Below, piece after piece: positions 57,701 through 64,000 of a stretch of DNA of 64,000 nt (the stretch's first letter is position 1; the number at the start of each line of letters is the position of its first letter). Made by a program: the position numbers and the translations under genes. A model generated the notes under the pieces. That model saw only the letters and a list, made by a program, of their open reading frames with translations, did no database searches and was not told the origin of the DNA. The DNA comes from a virus: the IMG/VR virus record IMGVR_UViG_3300010885_027635, positions 1 through 64,000 of that record; one strand, given 5' to 3'.

Positions 57701-60428
57701 CGCGGAAGGTAGTACTTGGATATGCCGCACGATCGCCAAAACTAACACCGTTGGTGTTGTAAACATCAAACAATGGTGCTTGATTGACTGTGGTTTTTTC
57801 TTGAGACTCCAACCATTCAACACCGTCGTACCAAAAAGCCTTGCCTTGCAAGGTAACACCACTTAGGCACACAGTACTTTGATCGTACAACACAGTAGCA
57901 TCTGGAGCAGGTACCAAGTTAATAATTGGTTGTGGAATCTCAGGTGGTACTGTATCCGGAGTAATAAATTCTACTTGATAAATTTTATTTCTTACCTGAC
58001 TGTCAGTGTCAGCAGCAAATATAACCCGACTACCTTGAAGGAGTGAGTATCCGTCAATTGAATATCCTGTAGTTCCGTTAATAGTACTCAAGGCGTCAGT
58101 GGCGGTGAAATCAATGACATCAATTGGTTGTTTACCTTGTGTGCCATACTCGAATAATCGAGTACCAGCACGATATTCTAAAATAGGACGTCGTGCTCTA
58201 TAGTTTTGGTCTACAGTTGGTGTCAAGCCGTTGAGTTCTGCGGCGTAAGTTATAACATCAATATGGAACCAACGATTGGTTCGTGTCCATGCGTTAAGGT
58301 CTGGGCTGGCACGATTTATAACCAGATAATCTGGGACCAGAGGTGCGTTCAGCGAAGCATCGTAGTTGCCAACATCAAACGGTGTTGAGTCGTATGGTAT
58401 TGTTTGGCTATTGGTATAGGGTTCAGGAGTGACAAAATTTGTTACAGGCAACAGTTGTATAGCTGTGCCTACTCCTTCAACATAGTATGAATTATTTTGG
58501 TAACTGGCCGGCTCAACCTCACCACGAAACTGCACTTTCAATCCATTGGTAAACACCACACCATTAGGGCTGGTGTAATTTTTTTGACCAACAATATCTT
58601 CAATAAACAGTGTAGCTTGTTTGTCTTGATCAATTAATCTAAGTTGTCCAAAAATTTCTGGATCTGTTCCGTCCTGGTACCATAACAGATTTTTAATTGC
58701 AGTCAGCAAAGGAAATTCTTCAAAATATCCTTCGGCATTTTTATACCACTCAGTGGTGGCATATTGTGCTCCATAAAGAATTTGAAACTTTTCCAAGTTG
58801 GCTACAGACAACACACTGTTTAATTTTATATACTTGGATCCGTCGTTAGCTGTCACATATTGTATCTGCCAGACACTGTAGCGGGCACTTTGCGTAGTAA
58901 TGTCTGTGGTTTGGTCAAACGGTATGCTATCATACGTGCCTGCCTGACCGTCTTTGGGATCTGGGCTTCCGCTTACGATAGCATTACTGAGTGTTTCGTA
59001 CGGTTGATCGTCGTAGGGTTGACCGTTGACGTCGTAACTTTGTGTCACTGATACTTGATTAGGAACTGTTCTTGTGATCGGGTCAAACTGCGTGGTTATT
59101 TGCCAGCCGCCTGATTCAGTATCGGGTTCTTGATTTAAAAATACAATGGTCTTTCCATTTAATTCGGTGATGCCATCGATGCCAGTTGGATTGGCTACAA
59201 AAAATGGCCCAGGAACAATATTGCCATTGTCGTTGGTAGTAATGAATTGATTATTGATTTCATTAAATTTTAATGTGGTGACTAGATCAACAGTGCCAGC
59301 TGGCTTGCCAGCAATGTTGCCAATCTTTGATAGACCATAATAAAAATCTTGGGCGGTACTTAGAGGCACATTAAATGACACAGTGCCAAGATCTTCGCCG
59401 TTGTTGATAACTCCTAGTACGTCTCTACTGCTGATATTGGAAGCATAAGGTAACACTCCATTAACTCCAGGATCAGTTTGAATCCAGAAGCCTGGGCCGG
59501 TGCCTGGTGTAGCATCCTCAATTACAAAAGTTCCACGCATATTAAGCTGTGTGGAATTGGCATAATATAACACATCTGGAGCATCTTGTGGCACGGTAAA
59601 TGTGACAGTTCCAGTGTACGCACCATTGTTAGTAACAGCAGGACTACCATCTGATAGTACACCTTCATATAATTCAGTGTTACCTAGTGTGGCTTCTGTT
59701 TTGATGTAAAATGCAAACGGGCCGCTCAATGACAGCGTAAAGGTATAGGTATTACCTCGAACCAAAGTCAGCGTGGGATTAGTTTCGTAGTCAATTACAT
59801 AGGCACTGGTACCTGAATTTTGTACGCGAAAGTTTATGTCTTCTGTGGCATTTTGTGCAACTTGGAACGTGTAATTGCCCCCACGCACCAGAGTTAGTGT
59901 TGGGTTGGTTCCAGGAATTCCGCTGAACGTGTATACTCCGTTGGCACGAGTCACAACAAAGTCATCAGTTAATGGTACCCCAATGGCTCCTACGTCCACA
60001 GCCAATGGGCCAGCAGGTTGCCAATAATATTGGCTGTAGTTTATGAACTTATCAAAATCAACAAATGGGTCCCAGGTGTAGTATTCACTGCCGTACATAC
60101 TATCTGGGTTAGTCACATTAGCACCTTGTAATCTCAATGCATCAATGATGCCTGGATAGGTAATTGCGTCTAATATGGTACCGTTATCATCAGGTTGTAA
60201 ACTGATAACACCGGGCTCTAATTGATAATCATTGCGAACTTTAGTTGGTTCGATTACATATTTGTCGGCTGGGTTAACACCAGGGCCAACCTTGCGTCCA
60301 ACAAAACCTTGTGTCTTACTAAAGTTTGGTTCTTGTACTAGCTGATCTAAAGTGGCGTTGAGGAACTGCCGATTGACCGGCGTTTGAAATATTTCTGGCA
60401 GGAATTCAACTGTACGAACTCGTGCCAT
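45723..60428 (-). CDS. Giant tail/baseplate structural protein (4,901 aa)
   Basis: The start MARVRTVEFLPEIFQTPVNR is typical of a large structural protein beside gp6 in T4-like cyanophages. Two similar beta domains with NPTLTLVRG-x-x-Y-T-F lie near residues 170-310. Between about 2430 and 3260 are at least five FG-GAP-like repeats (FGYAVTISQDERWMYVSAPY, FGVSLATATNGAQVLVG, FGQAIDLCPTNCSLYVGAP, FGSALSIDSSNVNLVVGAP, FGIAVNFTSGRLMVGVP), which could fold as a beta-propeller and bind ligand. Many short Y-D-x-x-x-F-D segments and extended beta regions follow. It must be a long virion protein, perhaps a tail spike or tape-like wedge. TAATG links it to gp6. Confidence 0.85.
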   Translation of the reverse strand: MARVRTVEFLPEIFQTPVNRQFLNATLDQLVQEPNFSKTQGFVGRKVGPGVNPADKYVIEPTKVRNDYQLEPGVISLQPDDNGTILDAITYPGIIDALRLQGANVTNPDSMYGSEYYTWDPFVDFDKFINYSQYYWQPAGPLAVDVGAIGVPLTDDFVVTRANGVYTFSGIPGTNPTLTLVRGGNYTFQVAQNATEDINFRVQNSGTSAYVIDYETNPTLTLVRGNTYTFTLSLSGPFAFYIKTEATLGNTELYEGVLSDGSPAVTNNGAYTGTVTFTVPQDAPDVLYYANSTQLNMRGTFVIEDATPGTGPGFWIQTDPGVNGVLPYASNISSRDVLGVINNGEDLGTVSFNVPLSTAQDFYYGLSKIGNIAGKPAGTVDLVTTLKFNEINNQFITTNDNGNIVPGPFFVANPTGIDGITELNGKTIVFLNQEPDTESGGWQITTQFDPITRTVPNQVSVTQSYDVNGQPYDDQPYETLSNAIVSGSPDPKDGQAGTYDSIPFDQTTDITTQSARYSVWQIQYVTANDGSKYIKLNSVLSVANLEKFQILYGAQYATTEWYKNAEGYFEEFPLLTAIKNLLWYQDGTDPEIFGQLRLIDQDKQATLFIEDIVGQKNYTSPNGVVFTNGLKVQFRGEVEPASYQNNSYYVEGVGTAIQLLPVTNFVTPEPYTNSQTIPYDSTPFDVGNYDASLNAPLVPDYLVINRASPDLNAWTRTNRWFHIDVITYAAELNGLTPTVDQNYRARRPILEYRAGTRLFEYGTQGKQPIDVIDFTATDALSTINGTTGYSIDGYSLLQGSRVIFAADTDSQVRNKIYQVEFITPDTVPPEIPQPIINLVPAPDATVLYDQSTVCLSGVTLQGKAFWYDGVEWLESQEKTTVNQAPLFDVYNTNGVSFGDRAAYPSTTFRGCKLFSYATSNLSPDAVLGFPLRYLSLDNIGDIVFDNNLYTDTFGYVLGSTGQTVDVSSGFVRQYSNRLDYRSEIGWQPAATRSIQRQQFQFTYDGSPLLLDVAVNTNNVIPAVQLYVNSQFQDPGRYTYTTTSDTTTITMSKTYVLPGDVIEVAVLSDQVSATAFYQIPVNLENNPLNTNNSIFTLGTARTHYETVGENLLGLVGPIIGPNNTRDLGNIVPFGQQILQQSSPLTLAGYFMRSKEYDIFGALEYNSREYIKFKSLLIDTVVRNDYGDMTVAEILDSAIATITNGRTDTNPFYWSDMLPTGSVYTQTVNTITPISTPIFNTVQTYDFTSSNYLGLLVYLTRTINNQPVTTLLTRDVEYVVATDSPRLTITVPLNVGDIVTINEYGNTAGNFVPNTPTKLGLYPKYLPRIFYDIDYVNPALVVQGHDGSITIAFTTTDQYNNGRIDIRDQILLEFEKRIYDNLKNDGNPVPLTAEEVIPGFFRKTDYTQTNINNILSESFLTWVGWNKLDYKRQDYIANNPFTYNYSTAGNKINEDPLLGAWRGIYRYFYDTLTPNLTPWEMLGLTEKPVWWEERYGPAPYTSDNLVLWDDLEAGLVADPIAPYIKPNYVRPGLTKLIPVGTEGELLAPLYSVVGSYNSNAFQKSWSAGDGGPVEASWWMSSSYPFAVMRLLILTKPAEFFALFADRDLYRYDFELEQYLYNGRYRLDANGIEVYGNGVSKASYIDWIVDYNRQLGRNSTTALTNDLANLDVRLCYRMASFTDKQYLDVILERQSPNSTNSSLTLPDNNYQLLLYKNQPFNEIVYSALIIEIVSGGYAVYGYNNATPYFNIFASASNGLLKTVSGGGTAVRVPAQYSDTVVQIPYGYTFVNNTVVVDFILSYGAYLEKQGLIFNDYENGYKLDWTQMATEFLYYSQQGWTPGTIINLNPCATTLKAFRAGSVVDTIISTSPEQLLLDQNRTTLPTRDLIVQRDGDAFSVTSASNQSISYLHLKFTSYETMMVLDNVSIFQDLVYDPATSARQSRIRIVAATSNEWNGVLDAQGFILNNNSNVKEWLPNKKYTKGEIVIYKNNYWSAQTIVQPKVEFDYNDWVKSDYTKIQGGLLPNLANKANQLANSYDTQQANLESDNDLLSFGLIGFRPRQYMTDLNLDDISQVNLYQQFLPTKGTLRSAQLFTRADLGKETGDYEIFENWGVLVGTYGANANRSFFELRLNEAYLRSDPCTVQVINPGETSQANQTILLDDVWRESYKLTSPDILPTTYTTNRDTALPSAGYVNLNDVDLTVFSLDDPTSIAANINDIGVGTTIWAAKSNSYDWDVYRCSRVPGQLILVTDNLNGTSIAQFSQPHGLSIGDLVVFRYFNANVNGVYRVLAVPGISSITVAFNFGSSNQTSLIGSGLVFYLQTMRVSQASDVASLPYSNSLISGAKAYVDDNGSGHWEVLEKQNPFTGFDEFSPDPLVYNSQYGVSVTQPLNLSAALVGSPGTGTDAGAVYSYIRDTTNNLYLQDIQLELTAANVTGYGNAVKFGQNTWAVAGASASRNNTGYAATIYRAPVTGGYSTTQLLIAPDQNFGAARFGYAVTISQDERWMYVSAPYADAGGRVYAYGRVDVEEQYVTYQTNGITTSFNWSDSLVIDYTQPDQLTVSLNNELLYEFTDYAVNQNNIVFSVPPPPGQRLAITRRQAVQLDSATYFEVEQNSTTGSGLDAKFTVDVTRGVYTVTITDGGLNYVVGNQLTILGTQIGGVAPANNLVITVTAQTGGSITEFTFTGSGISNTAVFSLSPYLYTVLDIYSFVVTIDGVLQRPHIDYEFNEDSTATTADLRLLTNPPAGANIYVVSNTYWQYCDTISVPGLANDSRFGVSLATATNGAQVLVGCNRDSAIDANGRTIAHAGSVYAFDRSILNYLIDNVDTVTYSMPGSVTGPVSVALNNQFLNVYEFTDTNGLTTIQFINGQVNVNLYTNEITLLDNLTVTVGDVLSVSTNQFSQIQKITANAPLDETAFGQAIDLCPTNCSLYVGAPLDSSVLPQAGSVQRNVNQSRVYGVTTSTVANPSLTAGDTIRINNYEVTVPVVPNNNIEGLISAINAAGIPNVVATMAANAEFVGDGATKVFDIGTLYSAADSYTTVVYVNNTLQNYGSDYIYNNTTQQIFFVLAPITGAVVTVVSGRMTLNVKNTESATAFNKLTVLPGVIGSAFDDLGWNTFVYAQTIVSPSTSDFAQFGSALSIDSSNVNLVVGAPNGNVYQPEIFDGGETYFDDRSTTFFHPINNSGVVYTYDYLPSSTSSVTNPGKFVFGQQIYAEELMPNDQFGIAVNFTSGRLMVGVPGNDLGDSTTNYGRVNVFNNPDRKLAWTVIHEQQPVVDVDLLNGVYMYDKLTSSTQTYFDFIDPLQGKILGAARRNLDYIGAVDPASYNTGSIHNNGNSWGSEHVGQMWWDTDTVRFIDPNQDDIVYASRRWSQTFPGSRVDIYQWVASDVPPLSYTGVGTPLSTTSYTVRSSLNQENVFTTTYYYWVRGITTISTGAGKTLSAVGVSRYIENPRNSGIPYIAALNASTVAIYNGLEYISAADTILHIDYDRQLTDANIHTEYEFIAQNKPDAFLSATLYRKLQDSFCGADTAGAVVPDPFLSPAERYGVQFRPRQSMFIDRFMALENYLGRANNVLKQFPIIESRKLSLLNSSEPQPTSTVDGVVVWNKRVANLEELSYQNLNSVPLGYLYLVESTSTQNGLWTIYEVAISDVVSTERTVNLVRVQNYDTRLYWDHIDWYLPGYNSTVQPIAEVPVYSALDTLSLQAAPVGSSVKVTANAQGKFEIYLRTDLGWERAGLQDGTIQFKEELWNYSAGNFGFGVEVFDAQYFDQEPVIETRKIIQAINEELFIDDLAIERNRALMLVFNFIYSEFTTPSWLVKNSFIDVFHKIRSLLPYQTYLQDNQTFVLDYIQEVKPYHVQIREFNLAYNGQDDYPGSLTDFDVPAYWNSALAQPQFISPVLQDDTAGHPYTLSDSVVKNTISDAGPNAEIWTMDPWKQWYNNYLLSIQSVTIVDGGAGYTVAPEVIVTGECVEQATMTAVINSAGKVVSITVDNPGSGYISTALISFAGGNGVGVRAVAVMGNDLIRSIKTTIKYDRYQYVSTIYEWQPNVNYDNGTQVRYANRVWEADSGDSTGVESATFDPAQWTLVPADTLSGVDRTMGFYTPTANELGLSLPLLIDGIDYPGVQVDAPDFNQNTGFDVGNYDISPFDNISYGPEGLPTYDPGILDAIYESNYLDPYLGTNPAPAYNGAPPNQPDAVVVDGGAYIDVFSSHAPEELIPGAEFDTLDMRIYTRPGADWLGNGHGFPEKISNFVFDPADTVLSFAGLLDYPVQIIVYNQTLGTQLTLDDNYTVDWTDQTVTILSSVSAGNIVTVEVYGLGGGNQLYQQTYNGADVGEYITVPVAYNQIQEFAIFVNGVLTTDYTYATAGFNSTRIRFGTVYNVTDFISLFAIGPTTVNGVTTNYSWSTPQTQTFAGVTGVLAYNLDNSLEYTNPDNLIVTVNGVRARTSAGIEWYGDGSTEYLLPERLGFSQSLIADNQVDVYLNDIPQTLGVDFAVEPYNGYPRRVVFAQEPAIGTRILICVNAGTQCYVNGDQLLFVEGSGLVPNNGDSISVTTWNDTRQQNILTKVIVGPITTGATVVQPYDSTDFDSPAVLDPFETAPGLFDYSAGTEITVNDIQLGRVITDPSRLWVTLNGRRLFDNYDFTIVGEELILTSGVMQAADVLMITEITDTVVPEAMAFRIFQDMRGVQATYRITPSSSTTLTQSLTINSNVVHVDNASALGQPDLALNIWGVLMVDGERIMYRERNTVDNTVSGLLRGTAGTAVAEHSTGAVVTDLGRGNLLPVQFQNYIVSNSTLADGSTVTFIADDINLLLEDSTIRDESVEVYVAGIRVQAGFTITADNPCTVTFDTAPVNGAEVTILVRRGVTWYNPGIGEPSDGVPLQDTVNQCAQFLRGQ

Positions 60429-63400
60429 TAAATTACTCCACTACCTGGAGCAGTTCTAATATTAGTTGAAGTCAATGCTTGAATTACCTCAATGTTATTA
60501 ACTGTAGCGGCATTGACAAAAATTTGATTAGGAGCACTGCGTATTTCATACAGGTCGCCAAAATATTTTTCTGGATTCAATGGAACTAACACTACACTAC
60601 TTACCACGTCGCCAATCTGTGCATGTATGTATGCGGCCAGTTCACTGAAATAAAATGTGTCGCCGAAGTCCCACTTGTCAATACTAAAGTAGGCATCCAT
60701 GTTGGCCACTACTAAATTTTTAATTTCACTGACACTGGCTGTGCTCTGTGCAGATTTAATAACTTTAATTGTGGCACGTAATTCTTCCGGGGCCTTAGCA
60801 CCAAACAGTGGCAAGAACTGTACGCTGTTGACAATCACGTTGTCACTAATCATTTTATAATCTTGTAGGCCTGCATACTCTGTGGTAAGTTGATCAATGG
60901 TTGGTGGTGTTGGTTCTACCACAGTGCCTGTGGAGTCTTTGATCCAGTTTTGATAGGCCGTGTAATAGGCCAAGGTTATAACATACAGGTCAATGATATT
61001 TGTACTGCCTGGATCAAGACGACTGGTCAATGGACTATTATGACGATATTGTGTGTATAAGTCTTGGCGGCCAACACGGGCTATGAATTGATTGTTGGGT
61101 TCTAATACTTTAACACCTGACGAGTTAAGCACCATGGTATAGAATAATCCAGCACTGTAATCAATATTTGTAGTGGCACTGGTAGGATTATAAGCGTAGA
61201 ACACTTGACCAACCAAGTATTCATCTTTAACCAGTTCGATATCATTCAAGGTAGCATATGAACTATTAACCACGCCATTTTCAACCAACAGATATCTTTG
61301 AAGATTATCAAAGTCCACAGTTTGTTGTAGAAATACCAACTTTAAATTTGGATTGATTGCTGGAGCCACAATTGTGTTAAAAAAGTCAGGATCATCAGGA
61401 ACGCCGTCACTGTCAAAATCTTCAAAGCCAACCAAGACCTGGAAGTCATCAACATAGCCATCACTTTGCACCGGCTGGCCAATAATTTTTAATCGAGTAT
61501 CACCTTCAAGTGGTGTATTGTTATCTGGTTTGCTGTTGGTTTTTAATACATTGACAAAATCGCTGATCACTGTACCATTGCGGCTGTCGTAGATTTTTTG
61601 ACTGCCAAAGTAAAAGAATCTGTTTTGTAATACACTACCATAGTAGTAGTCTAAGCTACGAGAAACTATAGTGTATTTTTGGCCATCAGTCGTGGCTTGT
61701 ATAAACCAACTGGCGTCAGCATTTGTTCCTGAGGTACTACCAGCATTGGTGGTGCTCCACTGTGCATCAACAGCAAGATTACTAGCAGTAATTACATACC
61801 AAGTGTATGGGGTTCCTGTTACAGTGCCTGTGCTGTCATAGCCTAGGCCAAAATTTTGATTTAACAAAATTTGATCAAGAATACTTTGCCTTAGTGTCGT
61901 TGAAAAGTCTGTGACAAACAAGGGAATAACTTGGGCGGCAATAGCACCGGTTGGCACATAGTTATTAAGTACCACTGGGCCTTGACCGTTGGGCAAATTG
62001 CCAAGACCTTGTGCTGTTCCGTCAAGATATACCGCAGTTGGGCTAGCCCAGATAACTGTTTTTTCGTCGGCACGAGTAGGGGTTCCTGCTTTGAGATTGT
62101 TGTTTTCGTCAAAGAAATATCCAGCTGGTGGTATAAATTTGACCAAGGAGCCAACCAAAACATATTTCATATTGTTACTGGCATAGGTGCCAATGCTGAC
62201 AGGATTGCCTAGACTGTTTTCAAAATATCCTGTGGTCTCGTTGGCCAGTGTAGTACTTTGATTCCAAGTGTTGTTAAGTACCAAGAGATTTGGTCGAGTG
62301 TAATAATTGTAATAAAATTGTTGAGCACCAGCTTTAACCAACAACGGGGTTAACTGATTAATAATCACGTCGGTTACGTCATTGGTGGTCAAGTAGGTAA
62401 ACTGGAACGCTGGTGTATTCACTGCTTGATACAGTGCACCGTCGCTAAAAAATGAATTGGTACTGGAATATTTGCCTGTGCCGTCAACCAGATCAAGATA
62501 ACGACTTGTGCCAATTGACGCACGATTTAGTGCTTTGCTTTTTAATATGGAGTTGTAGGCGGTAAAGGGAAAGTTATTGTAGTCTTCGCCGTTGACCATA
62601 CGATTCTGTGTATAGTAGCGAGCCGGAGCACGTTGTTTGATCTCATCAATTGTTTCACGTGCCTGGGCGTTGCTAACAGGTTCTGTGATACCGCAGGTAA
62701 AGGTAATGGTTTCAATCTGTCCGGTACGACTTACATAACTGATAGGAATCTGTACACTTTGCATTTCTTCTGGATTGATAATGTACTGCAATCCATTTGA
62801 CGCACGGACATAACAACGGAAAATTCCCACTGGAATGGTTGAAAAAACACCGTCGCCAAAGTTCAGTGTGATTTGATCATTGACACGACTGGATACAGAA
62901 AATATTGTTCTTGTGCCCGGTGCCAGCTGTTCAATGGCAGCACCATAAACGCTTTCAACAAAGGTCCACTCTTTGGCAATGTTGCCTACGTTGTCTAACT
63001 GATAGACCCAACGGTCGGTATTGTTGACACCTTCGATGTTGATGTTAACTGTACGGTTGGCCACACGCTCTGGCAAGTTAAAATCTTGATTCTGTAGTAC
63101 GCCTTGCTTGAACAAGAAGAAATAACCAGTGTTGGCTGATGAAAAGCCCAATTCGTCATTGCGGAACAAAACATTAAATTGTCCGTTGGGTCTTGGACTA
63201 GGTTCGTAAATAAATTCTTTTCCAGTGGCAGTGGCGTTGACTGCTTCAAACGGCATGTTTACACCATCAATGGTTGCGGTGTAAGGTATCACTGGCAGGA
63301 ATCCAGGAATCAAATTAATAGTGTATTCGTCAGTGCGTACACCTAAAATAGTATTTCTTGCACCAGGACGACCCACACGTTGAGTGTCTACTAAGCTGGC

Positions 63401-63883
63401 ATTGACAATGGCTGTAAACTGTTCTTGCCAGTCAAAGTTGCTGGGGTCTGCCCAGTTTACTGTAACGTTGGCCAGGTTAATGCCGTTGTAGTCAACTACG
63501 TTTTCTGTGGTCACTACAGAAAATACTTTGAGATAACCGTGTGATTCGGTGTTGCGTTTGGGAGTGTAGCTGACCAAGTTGGCCAAGCGTACAACACTGT
63601 CTCTACGTTCAGCTGTGTCTAGGTAGTTTTCACGTGTGTTTAAATCTGTACGGAAGGCCAAGGCTTGACCCATAAATGCCATAACATCAAGCAAGGCAAT
63701 AAATTCTGAACTTTCAATATAGTCATTGAATGTTTCTGGATAATACAGGCGTAAGTAGTCTACAAAACTTTTGCGTAAGGTTTCAAAATCGTAACTTTGA
63801 AAGTCAGCTTCGCGATAGGTTTGATAGATTCGTTTCCAATCTTCAACTCCAAATATCGCAGTTTGTCTAGTAGTCTTGGCCAT
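60428..63883 (-). CDS. Baseplate wedge subunit (T4 gp6-like)
   Basis: This 1,151-residue protein has YETLRKSFVDYLRLYYPE-like and SSEFIALLDVMAFMGQALAF, DLNTRENYLDTAERRDSV and LANLVSYTPKRN segments within residues 30-115, a clear gp6 signature. Later ITFTCGITEPVSNAQARETI with ARYYTQNRMVNGEDYNNFP is the domain shared with baseplate J-like proteins. T4 gp6 is 660 residues, so this is nearly twice as long, with insertions after about residue 450. It forms the iris-like ring of the baseplate. CATAAATA lies upstream, a candidate late promoter. Confidence 0.93.
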   Translation of the reverse strand: MAKTTRQTAIFGVEDWKRIYQTYREADFQSYDFETLRKSFVDYLRLYYPETFNDYIESSEFIALLDVMAFMGQALAFRTDLNTRENYLDTAERRDSVVRLANLVSYTPKRNTESHGYLKVFSVVTTENVVDYNGINLANVTVNWADPSNFDWQEQFTAIVNASLVDTQRVGRPGARNTILGVRTDEYTINLIPGFLPVIPYTATIDGVNMPFEAVNATATGKEFIYEPSPRPNGQFNVLFRNDELGFSSANTGYFFLFKQGVLQNQDFNLPERVANRTVNINIEGVNNTDRWVYQLDNVGNIAKEWTFVESVYGAAIEQLAPGTRTIFSVSSRVNDQITLNFGDGVFSTIPVGIFRCYVRASNGLQYIINPEEMQSVQIPISYVSRTGQIETITFTCGITEPVSNAQARETIDEIKQRAPARYYTQNRMVNGEDYNNFPFTAYNSILKSKALNRASIGTSRYLDLVDGTGKYSSTNSFFSDGALYQAVNTPAFQFTYLTTNDVTDVIINQLTPLLVKAGAQQFYYNYYTRPNLLVLNNTWNQSTTLANETTGYFENSLGNPVSIGTYASNNMKYVLVGSLVKFIPPAGYFFDENNNLKAGTPTRADEKTVIWASPTAVYLDGTAQGLGNLPNGQGPVVLNNYVPTGAIAAQVIPLFVTDFSTTLRQSILDQILLNQNFGLGYDSTGTVTGTPYTWYVITASNLAVDAQWSTTNAGSTSGTNADASWFIQATTDGQKYTIVSRSLDYYYGSVLQNRFFYFGSQKIYDSRNGTVISDFVNVLKTNSKPDNNTPLEGDTRLKIIGQPVQSDGYVDDFQVLVGFEDFDSDGVPDDPDFFNTIVAPAINPNLKLVFLQQTVDFDNLQRYLLVENGVVNSSYATLNDIELVKDEYLVGQVFYAYNPTSATTNIDYSAGLFYTMVLNSSGVKVLEPNNQFIARVGRQDLYTQYRHNSPLTSRLDPGSTNIIDLYVITLAYYTAYQNWIKDSTGTVVEPTPPTIDQLTTEYAGLQDYKMISDNVIVNSVQFLPLFGAKAPEELRATIKVIKSAQSTASVSEIKNLVVANMDAYFSIDKWDFGDTFYFSELAAYIHAQIGDVVSSVVLVPLNPEKYFGDLYEIRSAPNQIFVNAATVNNIEVIQALTSTNIRTAPGSGVI

Positions 63884-63901
63884 GATAATCCTGTGTTCTT
63901 G

Positions 63902-63909
63902 TATTTATG
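63902..63909 (-). promoter_or_regulatory. Late-promoter-like CATAAATA upstream of gp6
   Basis: The minus strand reads CATAAATA, one base off the T4 late consensus, in the 45-nt gap between the preceding gene's stop (63929) and the gp6 start (63883). Confidence 0.35.
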
Positions 63910-63928
63910 GGATTAATAAACTGGGTAG

Positions 63929-64000
63929 TTAAACATAGCTGGCCTGGCGTTGTTGTTGATCAAAAAAGATACTCAAACGCTCAGCATCGCTACTAGGAAC
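63929..64000 (-). CDS. 3' end of a gene upstream of gp6 (23 residues visible)
   Basis: The last 23 codons of a reverse-strand gene end with TAA at 63929. The visible product contains VPSSDAERLSIFFDQQQ and ends RQASYV. By position, in T4-like phages this could be another baseplate wedge or tail protein (gp25 precedes gp6 in T4), but the fragment is too short to assign. The start lies outside the window. Confidence 0.6.
   Translation of the reverse strand, partial: VPSSDAERLSIFFDQQQRQASYV

Noticed and set aside
1-64000. A bacterial chromosome segment with a prophage edge
   Set aside because: No integrase, attachment site or housekeeping operon is seen. The tRNA string, T4-like conserved genes, giant tail protein and gp6 are in one continuous dense layout, which fits a virulent large phage better.
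1-64000. CRISPR arrays, insertion sequences or transposases
   Set aside because: I saw no regular spaced repeats, no terminal inverted repeats with transposase, and no such enzyme motifs.

Overview
The window looks like part of a large T4-like myovirus (tailed phage) genome, probably from a metagenome. The phage evidence is a T4 gp6-type baseplate wedge gene, a 4,901-residue tail/baseplate protein, several structural genes, a tRNA cluster, and dense co-directional genes with 1-17 nt overlaps. The host is probably a Gram-negative betaproteobacterium of the Burkholderiales type. That inference rests on three cargo genes: an outer-membrane porin with the betaproteobacterial look (963-2141) and two Bug/TctC-family periplasmic solute-binding proteins (3354-4307 and 38339-39268). 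Both kinds of gene are abundant in that order. The genome is moderately AT-rich and these genes look no different from their neighbours by eye.

Layout. 1-3360: tRNAs (Cys partial, Asp, a degenerate tRNA-like, Glu, Ser, Thr) interleaved with an RNA polymerase omega-like gene, the porin with its own terminator, and a probable 2OG-Fe(II) oxygenase. 3354-5424: a Bug protein facing a PP-loop ATP-pyrophosphatase. 5453-14209: a forward block driven by near-consensus sigma70 promoters. It holds a MoxR-type AAA+ ATPase and a VWA/metallopeptidase-like partner, separated by about ten small coupled genes that mostly share a C-terminal F-x-L-[RK]-[WFY] ending and surround a radical SAM gene, followed by conserved T4-like hypotheticals. 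14206-42562: a long accessory island of sugar, amino-group, carbamoyl, amidino, sulfo and radical SAM chemistry. It contains an NAD epimerase, two DegT-type aminotransferases (one very short), four members of one putative glycosyltransferase family, four other glycosyltransferase-like proteins, an amidinotransferase, a NodU/CmcH carbamoyltransferase, six further radical SAM proteins in one operon, two sulfotransferase-like proteins, a nitronate-monooxygenase-like protein, an acyl-adenylate ligase, an SGNH-like hydrolase and the second Bug protein. 42635-64000: a reverse-strand virion module from tail-fibre-like proteins to baseplate wedge gp6 and the 3' end of one more gene.

How it may fit together (inference). 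The island has the enzyme classes needed to build and decorate a glycan or glycopeptide: epimerisation and amination of a nucleotide sugar, glycosyl transfer, and then carbamoyl, amidino, sulfate, acyl and radical-SAM modifications. The target could be the host surface or the virion. With the porin and two periplasmic binding proteins, the phage seems to invest heavily in remodelling the host envelope and uptake. The radical SAM array, the small FxLRW-tailed family and the FD-x-SW-x-P repeat protein are the parts I could not tie to a named system. All functions come from motifs read by eye; no database search was run.
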